Position numbers and translations under genes: made by a program
Shown: positions 19,699 to 31,459 of the stretch, piece by piece
How the letters are laid out: each line of letters starts with the position of its first letter
How positions within the stretch are numbered: position 1 is the stretch's first letter
NCBI GenBank assembly: GCA_036346225.1
Contig: JARFIW010001108.1
Coordinates: 4,424,501 to 4,488,500, forward strand
Source: Platerodrilus igneus
Taxonomy: Eukaryota; Arthropoda; Insecta; Coleoptera; Lycidae
Length of the DNA: 64,000 nt
Reading direction: 5' to 3'
Notes under the pieces: generated by a model
Seen by the model: the letters and a program-made list of their open reading frames with translations, nothing else
Told to the model about the DNA's origin: nothing
The model's database searches: none

Positions 19699-20340
19699 CT
19701 AATTAAATTTTACTTGGCCCTCTTTTAACCATTGAAGTTCAGTCTGCTTGTTTGAATAGTAAAATAGATATATTATCCTGACTTGCAACTCGTTTACATC
19801 TATCCAACCTCCCAGCATATATATCATTTTTTCTGTTAAAACATTGCCATGGAATTCTAAAATTATTGTATGCTCCCCAACATAGTTATGCGAAAATATT
19901 CTTGAGAGTTTTAATAGTGTACTTTGCAAATTTTTCGAAAAAATAATTAATGTTAAACTAAATGGTAGAGAACGAATACGAGCGGCTCCGCCTGTACGCA
20001 AAGAAAGTCTTGGAATACGCTCATCAGTTTCTTTAGCTATTCTAACTTTTATAATTATCCTCATTTAACGCTTCTCTACATTTTATCGAAACTGTCCCTC
20101 TGAAACCTTTGTTCAAACTCCTAACAACTCAGAATTGTCTGTAATGTTACTGAAATCAGTTAAAACATAATTTATATCACCTCTAATGCAACCAACGTTC
20201 AGATGCCATATATTAAATTCAAACTTAATTGACTTTGTTAAATAGTCAATAACCAAACAAAATAGTGCCAGTCCCAGCGAGTTTCCATGTTGAATTCTTT
20301 CTAAATAAATGATCTTTGAACCGCAGTTTAACACGTTGAA
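19699..20340 (-). pseudogene. LINE reverse transcriptase relic
   Basis: The upper part (20334 down) reads MLNCGSKIIYLERIQHGNSL, GLALFCLVIDYLTKSI and FEFNIWHLNVGCIRGDIN. This matches LINE RTs with QQGDPLGPALFCL and WYLDDGTLGGD. The catalytic YLDD is now HLNV and the QGD is HGN, so it is inactive. The lower open frame (20064-19699) contains LSLRTGGAARIRS, which resembles the GG.G.R segment of the RT thumb region, but that link is weak. I cannot name the clade with confidence. Confidence 0.6.
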
Positions 20341-20344
20341 TGTG

Positions 20345-20409
20345 GGTGGCTCTCATCGGTGCCCTACAGATCTTCAAGTGATGTGTGCATGGCGCCTCTG
20401 GGAGCCGCC
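20345..20409. repeat. Short inverted repeat upstream of the piggyBac relic
   Basis: GGTGGCTCTCATCGGTGCC (20345-20363) pairs imperfectly with GGCGCCTCTGGGAGCCGCC (20391-20409). The word GGCTCCCA/TGGGAGCC also makes up the palindrome at 25081-25100. It may be the left terminal region of the piggyBac element. Confidence 0.4.
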
Positions 20410-20566
20410 TAAATATATCGTTTCATTACTTTAGTTTGCTTTCATTTTCTTAGTGAGAGGTATTGTATTGGGTGCTGCATATAGGTAGAGCCTTGATTTA
20501 TACATGTACAATTCGGTTTTGAGATTCCTATTTTTTTTGTGTTATTTTATGGGCACTGAAAATGGT

Positions 20567-21985
20567 TGATTCAGAGCCAGAGCCGTCACATCCTAAACGT
20601 ATGAAAATAAATGTAAAAGTACTAATAACCTAGCAAACAAGTATTTAGAACAGTTTTTATTATAGTCTGATACAGAAGAGAGCGATGGTGATGACGATTC
20701 CTATAGGGGAAATGAGGAAACATCATAAGATGAAAGCAGACATATGTAAATATTACTGTACTCTGAATTATGTCCGTAATTTAATATTTACCTGATAATG
20801 AAGATGAAGTCGAAGAATGCGACGCTTCCAACAATTTAAGCAAAGATCGCGTAACGGAAGCTATCAAAAAAGTCCCTAGATGAAGCTTCTAGTTCCCTAA
20901 AATCCTTTATTTTTACTAAAACTAATGAGATTTTAGTAGATATTCATCAATAAATGTCACGTTACGAATGGTTTCGTTTACTTCTTGACGAAAGCTTCTT
21001 ACAAATGTTAGTGAGAGAAACAACTGCTTATGCTGAACAGGTATTATTCTTAGGAATCAATACTGAACGATCACATGTAAGTGATTGGAAAGACGTTACT
21101 CTTCCAGAATTATTAATTTTTATTGGATTGTTGTTTCATACGTGTTCAATTAAATGTTCCAAAATACAAGATGACTGGAAACTTATAGATTATTTAGTCT
21201 AAAATGTTTTTCCAGTTTTATGAGCAGAGATCGATTTTTACTTATTTTAAGATGTTTCTAGGTAAATCGATGGTTCTGCACAGAGAGAGACTCAAGTTTA
21301 GACAATATACAAAGAACAAGCGACACAAGTACGGAATTAAAAGTTATATTCTTACCGAACCGGATGGCCTGTTCTAAATGCAGCAATTTATACAGGATAT
21401 CTGGGCAAATTAGGAGGTACCGGACATATAGAAAAGTGGTCGCTCGTCTAATAAAAGGAAAGTTGGATTCTGGACTCTCCCTCTACTTGGATAATTACTA
21501 TAACAGAGCTCATCTGGCTGAAATCTTGTTGCAAAGGCAAACTTACTATACTGGTACTCTGCGTGCTGATAGAAGAGGACCTCCTAAAGGCACAGTTTCC
21601 CAAAAACTGAAAATAGATAAAATCAGTACTGGATATCAAATGGAATAATGGTAGGTAAATAGAGGGATAAAAGAGACGTCGTTTATATTTCTACTGAATT
21701 TTTCAATGAAATAGTTACCACAAGAAACAAAAGAGACCAGGAAAAGATGAAACAACGTCCAGTTGCTAAATATAATAAATTCATGAGTGGAATAGATAGT
21801 TTTGACCAGATGATGGCTTACTACTCTTGCGGTCGCAAAACTTTGCAATGGTACAAGAAAATGTGCATTCACATTTTATAAAGGTTATTTTATAATTCGT
21901 TTAATCTAGTCAATAAATATTCGGATAAAATGACATTTTACAATTATCGCCTGGACTATCGTCTAGGTCACTTTTTTCCATGCTA
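20567..21985 (+). pseudogene. piggyBac-like transposase relic
   Basis: An acidic N-terminus (SEPEPSHPKRMKIN) leads to YEWFRLLLDESFLQMLVRET, YAEQVLFLG and DWKDVTLPELLIFIGLLFHT, then FSSFMSRDRFLLILRCF. A further stretch in another frame has KQYIKNKRHKYGIKSYILTE with an Asp in the following PDG and AAIYTGYLG. GLSLYLDNYYNRAHLAEILL carries the second catalytic Asp (LDN), followed by YYTGTLRADRRGPPKG. KFMSGIDSFDQMMAYYSCGR precedes the end of the DDE domain. These are the piggyBac DDE_Tnp_1_7 motifs in order. More than five frameshifts and stops are present. I did not find flanking TTAA copies with convincing ends. Confidence 0.85.
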
Positions 21986-23295
21986 AGCCAGTTTTAATTG
22001 GGAGAATCACTGACCTGGTTGATGTAATTTTACCGGGAATGGCGCGTTTTAATGGTCTAATTAGCGTCAACTATGATTTATGTTATATCGTAAAACGCTC
22101 TGTTTATCCTTGTCTACTGCACAAAGTTATCTGCTACTATCTCCTTCTTTCGTATTGTCATATGTAAGGCAATTAAAACTATAAACCTCGCGTCATCTTA
22201 TCTCTGTTGCATTTTACTACTCTTTAATGGGTCGCGTGCTTCTTTGTGTCAGAATTTAATAATAATTTATTGGCTTTTAGAATATTTCTTAGTAACGTGG
22301 CGCGTTCAACTCTGAATAAAGAAGGCTCTGAATTGATATTTAAATCTCATAAAGTGTTATTTCGAACAAAATGAATGTAATTTTGTTCTAAACGAAATTG
22401 CGTCAATGTTAACACTATTCTATGGCATTTGCGGCGAATGAAACGAATATATCTTTATGGTAATGAAATAAATGGCTTTGTACATACAGTTACATTTGCT
22501 CTTCGTAAATGAAACGTGTTCTAATGCATCTTTATGCACAGAAAATTAATTATATTTATATCTTAAAAATGAAAACTTGTATACAGTAATACACAGAGAA
22601 ATTAATCGCATTTGCTTTTATAGCTATACGCAGGAAAATAAATCAAGTACTTTATGGTTTTGCATTTATTTAAAACTTTTACAATGAAGTTAAATGTTAT
22701 TTAAACATGAAAATATCGTTTGTTTTGAACGCAGATTAAATTGCTTAATGCTTATAACATACACGGGAAGTGTGTTTTTATGATAAATGAATGAATGGCT
22801 TAAATCTAATTTATTTTTAGTACTTTAAAAGTACACGCGACTTTTTAGTCCACACGGAAATATATATCGCTTCGCTTTGCCTTTATATCTACACACAGGA
22901 AATTTAATTATATAAATAATAAGAGCTTGGTCTTTTAATGGCAAAGAAGTACGCTTGTATTATACCGAATAGCAACATTAAATATTTGGAAATTTTAACT
23001 CCTTTTCTGTTTACTTCTATTTAGACGGGTTTTATTTATGTATTTGGGTATCAATGACGTCTCGTGGCCTCTTTATCACATCAATATATATAAAATTACA
23101 TTGTGTCTCCACGAGTAGCATGTGCTAGTACATTCATCCATGCGTACTCTTGTGTTCTCTTAAAGATCTTTAAAAATTCTGTTTGACGACGTTTTGACTG
23201 TCTTATCAGTCATCTTCAGTCGACTAGATTTAGTTCTGGTTATTTTTAAAATCCAAAACAACGAAAAGTAGATCGAGGCAACTTCTAAACCACAC

Positions 23296-23337
<42 letters not shown>

Positions 23338-25080
23338 CTATCATATCCCTTATTAAACCCCACGTTTGTGCGCGATTTTAATTGCTGTGAAATACCCTAT
23401 GAAGTTTCTATACTTTCCTGTTTACCACGACTAGCACACTGAATGCTCGACTTCCTAATAATAAATCTTATTTTATCCTTTAAATGGATTCAAATAAAGC
23501 AGTTCAAAGATCATACAGTATAATAATTGATAATATGTACAATGTTTGTAACCTCAAAATTTTCCCCTGGATAAAATATTTACATTTATTAAATTTATGC
23601 TTTCTTGAAAGCTAGCAAAAATATTTTTTAATTACCCTCAAGTATCTTCGAACGTTCTAAGATGCTTTCCATGTTTTCATATTTTCAAATGACCTTTTTG
23701 ATGACTCTTACAAACATATAATGTATAGCAAATATTAAATTTGAAATAGTCTTTAAATAATAAATGTTTAAAAATCGCTAACCTGGAACGATCACTGGAG
23801 TTGCCTCATAGTGTCTGTGGTCTGCATCCCTTGCTATGTCCGCTCTACTTATTGGCCAGAATTATCCATTTTGATTTCTGGTATTTTTCCTTGAATTAAC
23901 TTTGAGTACCCTTTTGATCGTATTTTTAGATTGTGTTAAGGCTTAGATCTCGACATGAACATCGAATTGCATATAAACTTAAATATTAACTTAGTACATA
24001 TGACATCAACGAAACTGACATCAACGAAAGTGGCATCCACAAAATCCGTTTTAACAAAAGCCGTCTCAACAAAAGCCCTGTTTTGTTAAATATTAAAATA
24101 AATTTAATTAATTGTTTAACTTACGTCTATTTGTAGATCGGCTTATTTTTCGTCGCACAATTTTTGCACTTTCAAATTTTACTTATTCTGAATTTTAACG
24201 TTTCACTAATTAATTTCATCACGTAAATTTCTACCGCATTTGAGCCTAGTTTGTGCTTGGTTGAATATGAACTGACTTCTTTATTTATTTCCTATTGCAT
24301 TTATAAGCCCTTCGCACCAATCGTTTCCATTGGCGAGTTTATTGATCAAGGCTTGTACTTTGCCTTATCTCTGACATAACTCGGTATTTCTCAAAATCCC
24401 TGTTGTTGTACTTTCGTTCTATTTCTCACGTCTACATTCTTAGAATTTTCAAATATCCATTGCAATTCTGTCACGTATTAAAAGTCCACAACTTATCGTA
24501 CAATTGACCGTCTGGTGTTTATTTGTTATTAAAATATGTTGGTTTTCTAAACAAATGTACTATTTCTAGTCACGTATTTAATGATGTATTAGAATGCGTT
24601 TTCTTATACATGCGTTGATATTTTCGACGAAATTATTAAATATTCAGAATGCCAGTTTATCTATCTTTCCCAATAATGTATTTATATTGATGCAATTAGT
24701 TGCGTTTAAAACCTTATCTTTACTCGTAAATTATACTTAAAACATATTACACGACGTATACATTATTATTTTAGCTAAATGGTATCGGATTTTTGCAAAA
24801 TGAGCTTCCTTCTTATGTATTGAATCAAATATGCCATATACACCGTGTGCTTGCAATTGACTTTTTCTAAAATAGTCGATTTACTCTTATAATAGATGGA
24901 ATTATTTGATTTTCTTAAAGTTAAAATTATTTATATCTATCCTATAACCCCTATAGCTTAATTTACTCTTTAACTACCCTCTTATCATAGCAATATATAT
25001 ATATATTTATTATTATTCAAATGAAACTGACTTACATAGGCACCATCCACACATGGATTGGATATTTCTTTCTTGTTCTA
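21986..25080. other. AT-rich stretch, no supported gene
   Basis: From 22440 to 22930 a loose pattern recurs: CACAG(G)AAATTAAT, a stretch of AT, then TCTTTATGG or CTTTATGG. It suggests an old, strongly drifted repeat. A TA microsatellite lies at 23299-23335, and the 50 bases near 23175-23225 can fold into a small stem. No exon or transposase motif was recognised on either strand. Confidence 0.35.
23299..23335. repeat. (TA)n microsatellite
   Basis: About 18 TA units. The overlapping open frame is an artefact of the repeat. Confidence 0.95.
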
Positions 25081-25100
25081 GTGGCTCCCATGGGAGCCAC
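25081..25100. repeat. Perfect 20-bp palindrome
   Basis: GTGGCTCCCATGGGAGCCAC equals its own reverse complement. It shares GGCTCCCA with the inverted repeat at 20345-20409 and could be a terminal or subterminal piggyBac motif, or a chance GC island. Confidence 0.6.
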
Positions 25101-25322
25101 GCTTGTATTGTAACAAAAAAAGTGTATATAGTTATTCTCAATTTGTTGTTATCGTTTTTGTTAAGTTCTAAGTTGAAATTCAGTAAAAGTTACTATCAGC
25201 ATATCAGAAAGTATTTTTAATTTTGATCCACAGCCAACGTGTTAATAAGGAATAAAATTGGTTGCATTGACTAATATAGGGACACAAATAGGGTATGTAT
25301 TCTATGACCAAATCTAGTCATA

Positions 25323-25445
25323 GATGTCTGACGACTGTGAGGAAGTGATAATTATACTTGATTTTAAGAACACATTTAATATAATAATATTAAATGTGTT
25401 CTTAAAATCAAGTATAATTATCACTTCCTCGCAGTCATCAATATC
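25323..25445. repeat. Foldback with about 55-bp arms
   Basis: GAGGAAGTGATAATTATACT ... ACACATTTAATAT on the left is mirrored by ATTAAATGTGTT ... AGTATAATTATCACTTCCTC on the right. The loop is under 10 bases and the arms are almost perfect. The outer parts (GATGTCTGACGACTG versus CAGTCATCAATATC) match less well. Confidence 0.9.
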
Positions 25446-25499
25446 TAAAGTAATATAATTGTGTACAGAATGGTTAATCACCTCACAACCAGTACCAAA

Positions 25500-25990
25500 T
25501 CCGAACTAAATGAATCTAAATATTGAAACCAAATCTTTGTTTATTCTTGTACAGCATATTTTTGCCACTAGCTTACTGGATAAAGAACCACTAGCAATTG
25601 GGTATAAGCCACCATCACTATTTCTTAGGGCACATACTGAACACCATGAAGGATTTGGCAAACTACAGAACTTACCTTACCAGAAAGTATTAAATTGAAT
25701 AAAGAAGTTAAAGATTGTAAAAAATTTCGCCTCCTAAACTTGAAGAATATTCTATTCCTCCAACAGAATTTGTTCGAAAGGAATTCACAATCAACAAGAC
25801 TTTGATACATTTATTGAATGTTCTTCATCAAAGCAAAAGGATGTTATTGGTGGGATTGCACGTTGTTATCGTATTTTACCAAAGTACCATTTGAACAGAG
25901 AATTTTAATTACACCAGAAATATTACCATCCATAACTTTGTTCAACATTTGCTTTTTGATGAATGAAGGGTGACTATTAAAGGAATTTTT
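25500..25990 (+). pseudogene. Unrecognised decayed coding-like segment
   Basis: Frames here change between stretches that look protein-coding in composition: LLDKEPLAIGYKPPSLFLRA and EHHEGFGKLQNLPYQKVLN, then PPKLEEYSIPPTEFVRKEFT in another frame, then INKTLIHLLNVLHQ. The runs of Pro, Glu and Lys and their order suggest an old retrocopy or a transposon ORF. I do not recognise the family and assign no function. Confidence 0.35.
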
Positions 25991-28091
25991 ACTAGATGGT
26001 AAATGAAAATTTTGTAAATTTTGGTCGATTTTAGAAGATGGAAGTTAAATTTTTGTTATTATATTTTTATGATTTATAGAGGAGAGTGAGATGATGCAAT
26101 TTTGATGGATACTATAAACTTTATAAGGAAGAGATACAAAATCTTTCCAAGAAGACACTGTTTAATTTTACGCAGTCTGTAAATAAGTTACTTAATGTAT
26201 TGGCTACTTGCAATCACCGATTTATGATTTTTTTTGTATAATCTTTGATTGTTTTAAGTTACATAAAAGTTTATGTAGTTCAGTATCACAACCATGTATG
26301 TCTTCGTTGCAAAAAATATGAAGTTTTCTTCTTCATGTTGTGTAGCTTTACATTTTGCCGAGAAGCACATTTCTTGAGACGAATTTTTATCCAGCGTTTT
26401 TCAAACGTTCTGTTGCAGAAAATTCAGTTTATCTTATCTGCATATTTATTCATTTTAGCCATTTCGTTCCTATTTCTTGTATACTTCCATATTTCTTGTG
26501 AAATTGAGAATGTAGGTCGATAGCAGCACTTAAAAAAGTTCTTAGCTAAACAATACAGGCATAATTGTTATAATAAAACGTTACTTGTATAAATAGTTTC
26601 ACACTTGCGATTTACATTTTGTCAAACTGTCACTTCAAAAACTAAATCAATTTTATATGAATCTATACAGTTCTTTAAGGTTTTGTTTACACGTGATTTA
26701 AGCCAGTACATTGTGTAATAGTATGTGTACAAACTTCTGTAATTTAAAAAGGTGTTAATTCTCAGTATAATTTATGTTTGTAAGGTAAACGATGTGCACA
26801 CATTATATGTTTACATATTTAATACTTTTTTATTATCATAATAAATCATTACATGTTTAAAGCAATTTATAAATGGACACTGCATGATATTGCTTCGAAC
26901 TGTTTAAGCTTCGAATCACTAATGTAATAAAAGATGCTTACAAGCTATTGTAATTAATCGCTGAGGATTGGAATACCTACAAATTAATGTATCAAACGCT
27001 TGTTTAAAAAATAAAAAAGTGAAACGTGAGAAGATTTTGGGAACTAATATTGTTATTTTGCATAACTAATTGTACTCATTTCCAATAAAATTGTGGATGT
27101 TATAGACAATTACTTTGGTTCATATAATAGTTCATGTGGACCAAACAAAGAATTGAAATTATATTTGAAACATAATTAAAGAAAGAATAGCTAAATTAAT
27201 CTTTGATAACAGCAACTATGCGTGTTCTATAACTTTTACCAACTGAACCTCCAAATTTGTCATTATGCCTAGTCTTTAAAACCTATTCTTACATTTCTAT
27301 ATTTAAAAATAAAGTATTGATCAACCGTAATGTATACATGATATGATAATGCAATGGAGTTTTTATTTTAACCTACTTAGTGCATTTAACATACTTCAAT
27401 CAACAATTTAACCTTCATTTATAAGATGAAAAAATATATATATATATACTATCAAGTATTGCAAAACTGCAAAACTCTTTTATTAATAATATCTACTTAT
27501 TTTTATTAAAAATTATGTTTCATTTGAATTTTATTCCAACAGCAATAAACAGGCTTAAACGGAGTGCAACTATTTTCTCAAAATTTTTCCAACTAGTCAA
27601 TCTCAATATATAAATTTACTTGTACTTAATGTTATAAAAGCTCTCAATAGTGAATAAAATTTAATGGCACACGTGTGTATGTTCATTAAAAATAACGACC
27701 AAAACAAAGATAATTGTATTGCCCTCTGGCTTTCTAGACGGGGCAAACTTAGTCCATTTTATATCACACAATCTTAATCTTTGTATTGTCTGTCCTTGTT
27801 TTGATATTATATTAAACCTTCACATTTGAACTTACTTTCATAATATAGTCTTTGCTTTATCGTATTTTATTTAACTTAACAATATAGTGTTTATTTTTTG
27901 TGACTTTGAACTGGCAAACATTTCCCTTTGAGATAATATAAACAGAGAACTGGTAATAAACGATTTTGCAGTAAGAAAATGATACATATATTTGCAAATT
28001 CATCAAAGAAGTATGCCGATTATTGACTAAATCCTGCACAAAGGACTTCCATAGTAATTTATTTTTAAAACAAAGACATTATGTATATCAT
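25991..28091. other. AT-rich stretch, no supported gene
   Basis: Nothing recognisable on either strand. Short open frames (for example 26245-26523) are hydrophobic translations of AT-rich DNA. A short TA run lies at about 27436-27450. Confidence 0.4.
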
Positions 28092-28790
28092 CATCATTAG
28101 GTCTTCAATCCTGGAACTGGTTAGATACGTACCCTCATTGTTTCCTATTCTGAACTAACCTACACATTTTCTTAAATTTGCACAGTCTGCATCTATCAAT
28201 ATATGTGTGCGATAGTCTGATCTAGACATTCCTCTACCTCTTTTTACATATCTCTGCTTGTAATATATCCCGCATTATTCTCCAAAAATGCCTTAGAACG
28301 TATCCAGGCTTTCTATTTCTCCAATTTTTTGTTGTTTTTCACATATATCTTTTTTCTTTTACTATTTCTATAACCTATTTGTTATTAACTTTGTATGTCC
28401 ATGCTATCAACCTCATACATCTGACGTACAACATTCCAGAAGGTTCTATCTCTATCTCTCTGCTTTTCCTACTGCACCTATTTTATAGACGTACTGTGCT
28501 GTGCTCCACACATATGTTCTCAACAATTTTCATATTGTTTCTATGTTTGTTGTCTTTAAACATAGCCGCTGATCTTTCTTGTTAGATGTCGTACGATGCC
28601 CTGCTGTTGTTTTACAATTATATATTCTATTTCCCCGATATTCAGTGGTATGTGATGGAAAGTAAACAGCCTGTGGCTGCCAATTTCCCCCCAAGCACTT
28701 GAACATTTGCCGAACTAATAGTTTTTTCAATATATCCTTTTGCACACTTAACATTAGTTGAAAATATTTCACAACCAACACTTGTAATTG
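28092..28790 (-). pseudogene. LINE ORF2 relic, C-terminal part (RTE-like)
   Basis: Read right to left, the frames give YVLRHFWRIMRDILQAEICK and RGMSRSDYRTHIDRCRL, then FKKMCRLVQNR. This matches the conserved end of RTE/BovB-like ORF2 proteins (LGHVLR...YELLQLI..GKI.GKR..GR...SWL.NLREW). The segment 28618-28680 is partly repeated at 28903-28940, and GAACTGGTTAGATACGTACC at about 28117 recurs as GAAACTGGTTGGACGTGTAC near 28851. Two 3' end fragments therefore lie side by side. Stops are frequent. Confidence 0.6.
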
Positions 28791-28939
28791 TTTATAATAA
28801 TTATCAGATTTAAGTGCACTTATTTTTTCGTCATTAAGTTTTCCGTCTTGAAACTGGTTGGACGTGTACCTCCACTTATATTCTGAGCTAGCCTACACAG
28901 TTCTTTATTTCACTGAGATTCAGTGGTATGTGAAGGAGA

Positions 28940-29232
28940 GCAGCTCTATGGTGCAGTTGGTATGCGTGTGACTACTATGCCCAAGGTCCTGGGTTCAAAT
29001 CTCAACACGGTCTGCTTGAAAAATGTTAGGCAAGCATTTTTCACAAAAATACTCCCTCGTTCGGATGAGAAATAAAATGGAGGTCCCGTATGTGAGTGTT
29101 GTCACACACGTTAAAGATCACTACCTTGCTTGCAACAGCAAGGGCTCGGCAAAATTCAAAATTTCCAGGTAAAAAACTCGCTTCCTGGCCCATGTAGTAC
29201 CTTCGAGTGGAGCATTGGAAAATCAAATGTAG
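28940..29232 (+). mobile_element. tRNA-derived SINE, copy 3
   Basis: Same family as 2424-3002. Box A is TGGTGCAGTTGG and box B is GGGTTCAAATC (one base off the canonical form), followed by the CTTGAAAAATGTTAGGC body and the ...ACGTTAAAGATC segment. It ends at ATTGGAAAATCAAATGTA. It is inserted between the endonuclease and RT relics of a minus-strand LINE and adds evidence that the SINE moved independently. Confidence 0.85.
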
Positions 29233-29239
29233 GGTATGT

Positions 29240-29895
29240 GAATTAATAGAATTAATAGTTCTTCTACTAAATTCAGAATATCCTTTGTTATCCATGGTTT
29301 CTGATTTTCTTTTTGTGTATACCACAGGATATCTCTGGCTGCCGTATCTAAGCTGGATTGAATGTTATTCCATTCTGTTTCTACTTCCTTAGTATCAGAA
29401 ATTTTCTCGATATCTTTCAGCAATTCATTTGACTTTTTTTCAAATCGTTCGTGGTTAGTTTTATCTTTTAATTCTTCAGAGTCAAAGTGCCTTGTTCCAT
29501 TTCCCTTTTTGAAATCTTTTAATTTAAGAGCGGCCTTCATAATTACGATGTTGTGGTCAGTGTCTATATCTGCTTCCGCGTAGCTTCTACAGTCTTTTCC
29601 TTGATTTCTAAACCGTTGTCTAACTATAATGTAATCTATTTGAAATTTTCCTATATCTCATGGCATCTTCCACGCATATCGTCTTCTAGCATGATGTCGA
29701 AATAATGTGTTTGTGATAATTAAATTGTTCTTGTTGCAAAATTCTCCCCTGTCGTTTCCCGTGCCTCAACAAAATAATCCTACTACCGCTCCCTCCCTAC
29801 CCTCACCTACTTCTGCATTAAAATCCCCCATGATTATTAAATTTTTATGGCCATTTACGTATCTCAGTATGTCTTCGATATCTTTGCAGATCGCC
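29240..29895 (-). pseudogene. LINE endonuclease relic (RTE / CFDP2-like)
   Basis: Read right to left: IYKAICKDIEDILRYVNGHK, LIIMGDFNAEVGEGREGAVV, TRTI...ITNTLF-like frames, then GKFQIDYIIVRQRFRNQ and, after shifts, AALKLKDFKKGNGTRHFDSE and ARDILWYTQKENQKPWITKD. This is the APE-type endonuclease of RTE-like LINEs (often annotated as craniofacial development protein 2-like). The catalytic GDFNAEVG is intact. It belongs with the C-terminal part at 28092-28790, separated by the SINE. The RT core is missing. Confidence 0.8.
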
Positions 29896-29896
29896 T

Positions 29897-31459
29897 TGTA
29901 TATACAAGCGTACTTTTATTAATTGATGTACCAGCAAAAAAATGCAATTGCGCATGTATAAATAATTACCCTGTATGATATAGGCGTATTATAAATACAT
30001 AGCAAATAATGTAAGCAGCATAGTAAAAATAATTAATCGTTGTAATATCTTAAAACGCTTTAAATGCAAGTACAAGTCGATCATTTTAAGATAAATACAA
30101 AACCACTCGTTTATATTAAAAATGCACTCTCCGTGGATAAAAATAAGTAACTTCGTGTATTTGAAACCCCAATTCTAACTTTAATAGGCGTATTAAAAGC
30201 ACGTTTTGACGTATAAGCAAATATTTTCTATTAAATTGTAGTGCGGCAGCTTGTGTTATTATATTTGAAATTAAGAGTTTGTCACGATAGGAAGTGTGCG
30301 CATTGATTAGTGATGTAGATGAAGATAGTGGGGAAAGTGTTGGTAGTAGGGGGCGCTAGAAATTAAGTTGGTCTCTCTTGAACAATTGATAGTTTTTAGT
30401 TTAGGTTTGCAAGAAAAATTTGATAGAGTATTATGATGATAATTCAATGTACCAAACTGTCCGAACTCCGACCTGAGGTTTGTTTTGAAACAATAAAGTT
30501 TAAGTTGAGTAACCGAATTGTTGAATTTATTGAGTCTCATAGCCATTAAGGGCAATCCAGAAGATTACGTTGCAAATTTTAGCCAAGGCAGCATTTCAAA
30601 GTGCACCCCTTTTGCATTAAAAAACAATTAAAGTTTAAATTAATTATCCCTGGGTTATAGCAATTTATTCTGAATAAAGAATTTTCTAGAAAATAAAAAG
30701 ATGAGTCATCGGGATTTAGAGTTACGTAAATAAAATAATTAATAAATAAACATTTGTTCCAAGATAATTTCGTGTATTTGAAACCCCAATTCTAATCTTA
30801 ATAGGTGTATTAAAAACACGTTTTGACATAAAAGCAAATATTTTCTATAAAATACAACCCCTTTTGCATTAAAAAGCAATTAAAGTTTAAATTAATTACC
30901 CTGTGGATTACATAAATTTATTTTAAATAGAGAATTTTCTGGAATAGATGAGACTAGAAAAAAGTTTCGGGAGAATATTCTAATTTTGTATGAACTCATT
31001 AATAAATAAACGTTTATTCCAAGAAACGTCTTCAACATTGAAAAACCCATAAAATCCATAAAATAACCGATAAAAATTGATTATCTTTTGCATTAGTATG
31101 CTACGCCACAATAATCGTATGTGTTTGAGTGGGACGAACCGTGGACGTCATTAATAACTGGAACGAGATAACGTGGTAATAAAACTCAACAATTTTGAAC
31201 GCTAATGAGGATTTGCAAGAAAAATACGTAAAATAGACGTTTATTATCTAGAATGGAATCGCGTAAAGTCTACTACATTCTGGAAATAGATAAATTAGTA
31301 TATATAAGGAAGCGTTTATTAAAAACGGTCATTCATTCAGTCGATTCTTAAATTCGATCGCAAAATATTATTTTGATTTAAGTCGCGAGCTGTTGCTTTG
31401 CGAAGATGATATTTGAAGTATGCAGCAAGCATACTGTAATTGAATAATTACGATGTTAC
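29897..31459 (+). repeat. LTR-like repeat, copy A (with internal duplication)
   Basis: Starts TGTATATACAAGCG and ends CGATGTTACA, the TG...CA boundary of an LTR. A second copy is at 32997-33962. Shared blocks include TGCAATTGCGC, ACCCTGTATGATATA and TAAATACATAGCAAAT. A TATA box (TATATATAAGG, about 31297) lies about 160 bp from the end, as in an LTR promoter. Inside copy A, 30150-30241 plus 30605-30765 are repeated at 30766-31026, and the second round lacks about 360 bases. No internal element region was found between the copies. Confidence 0.6.
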
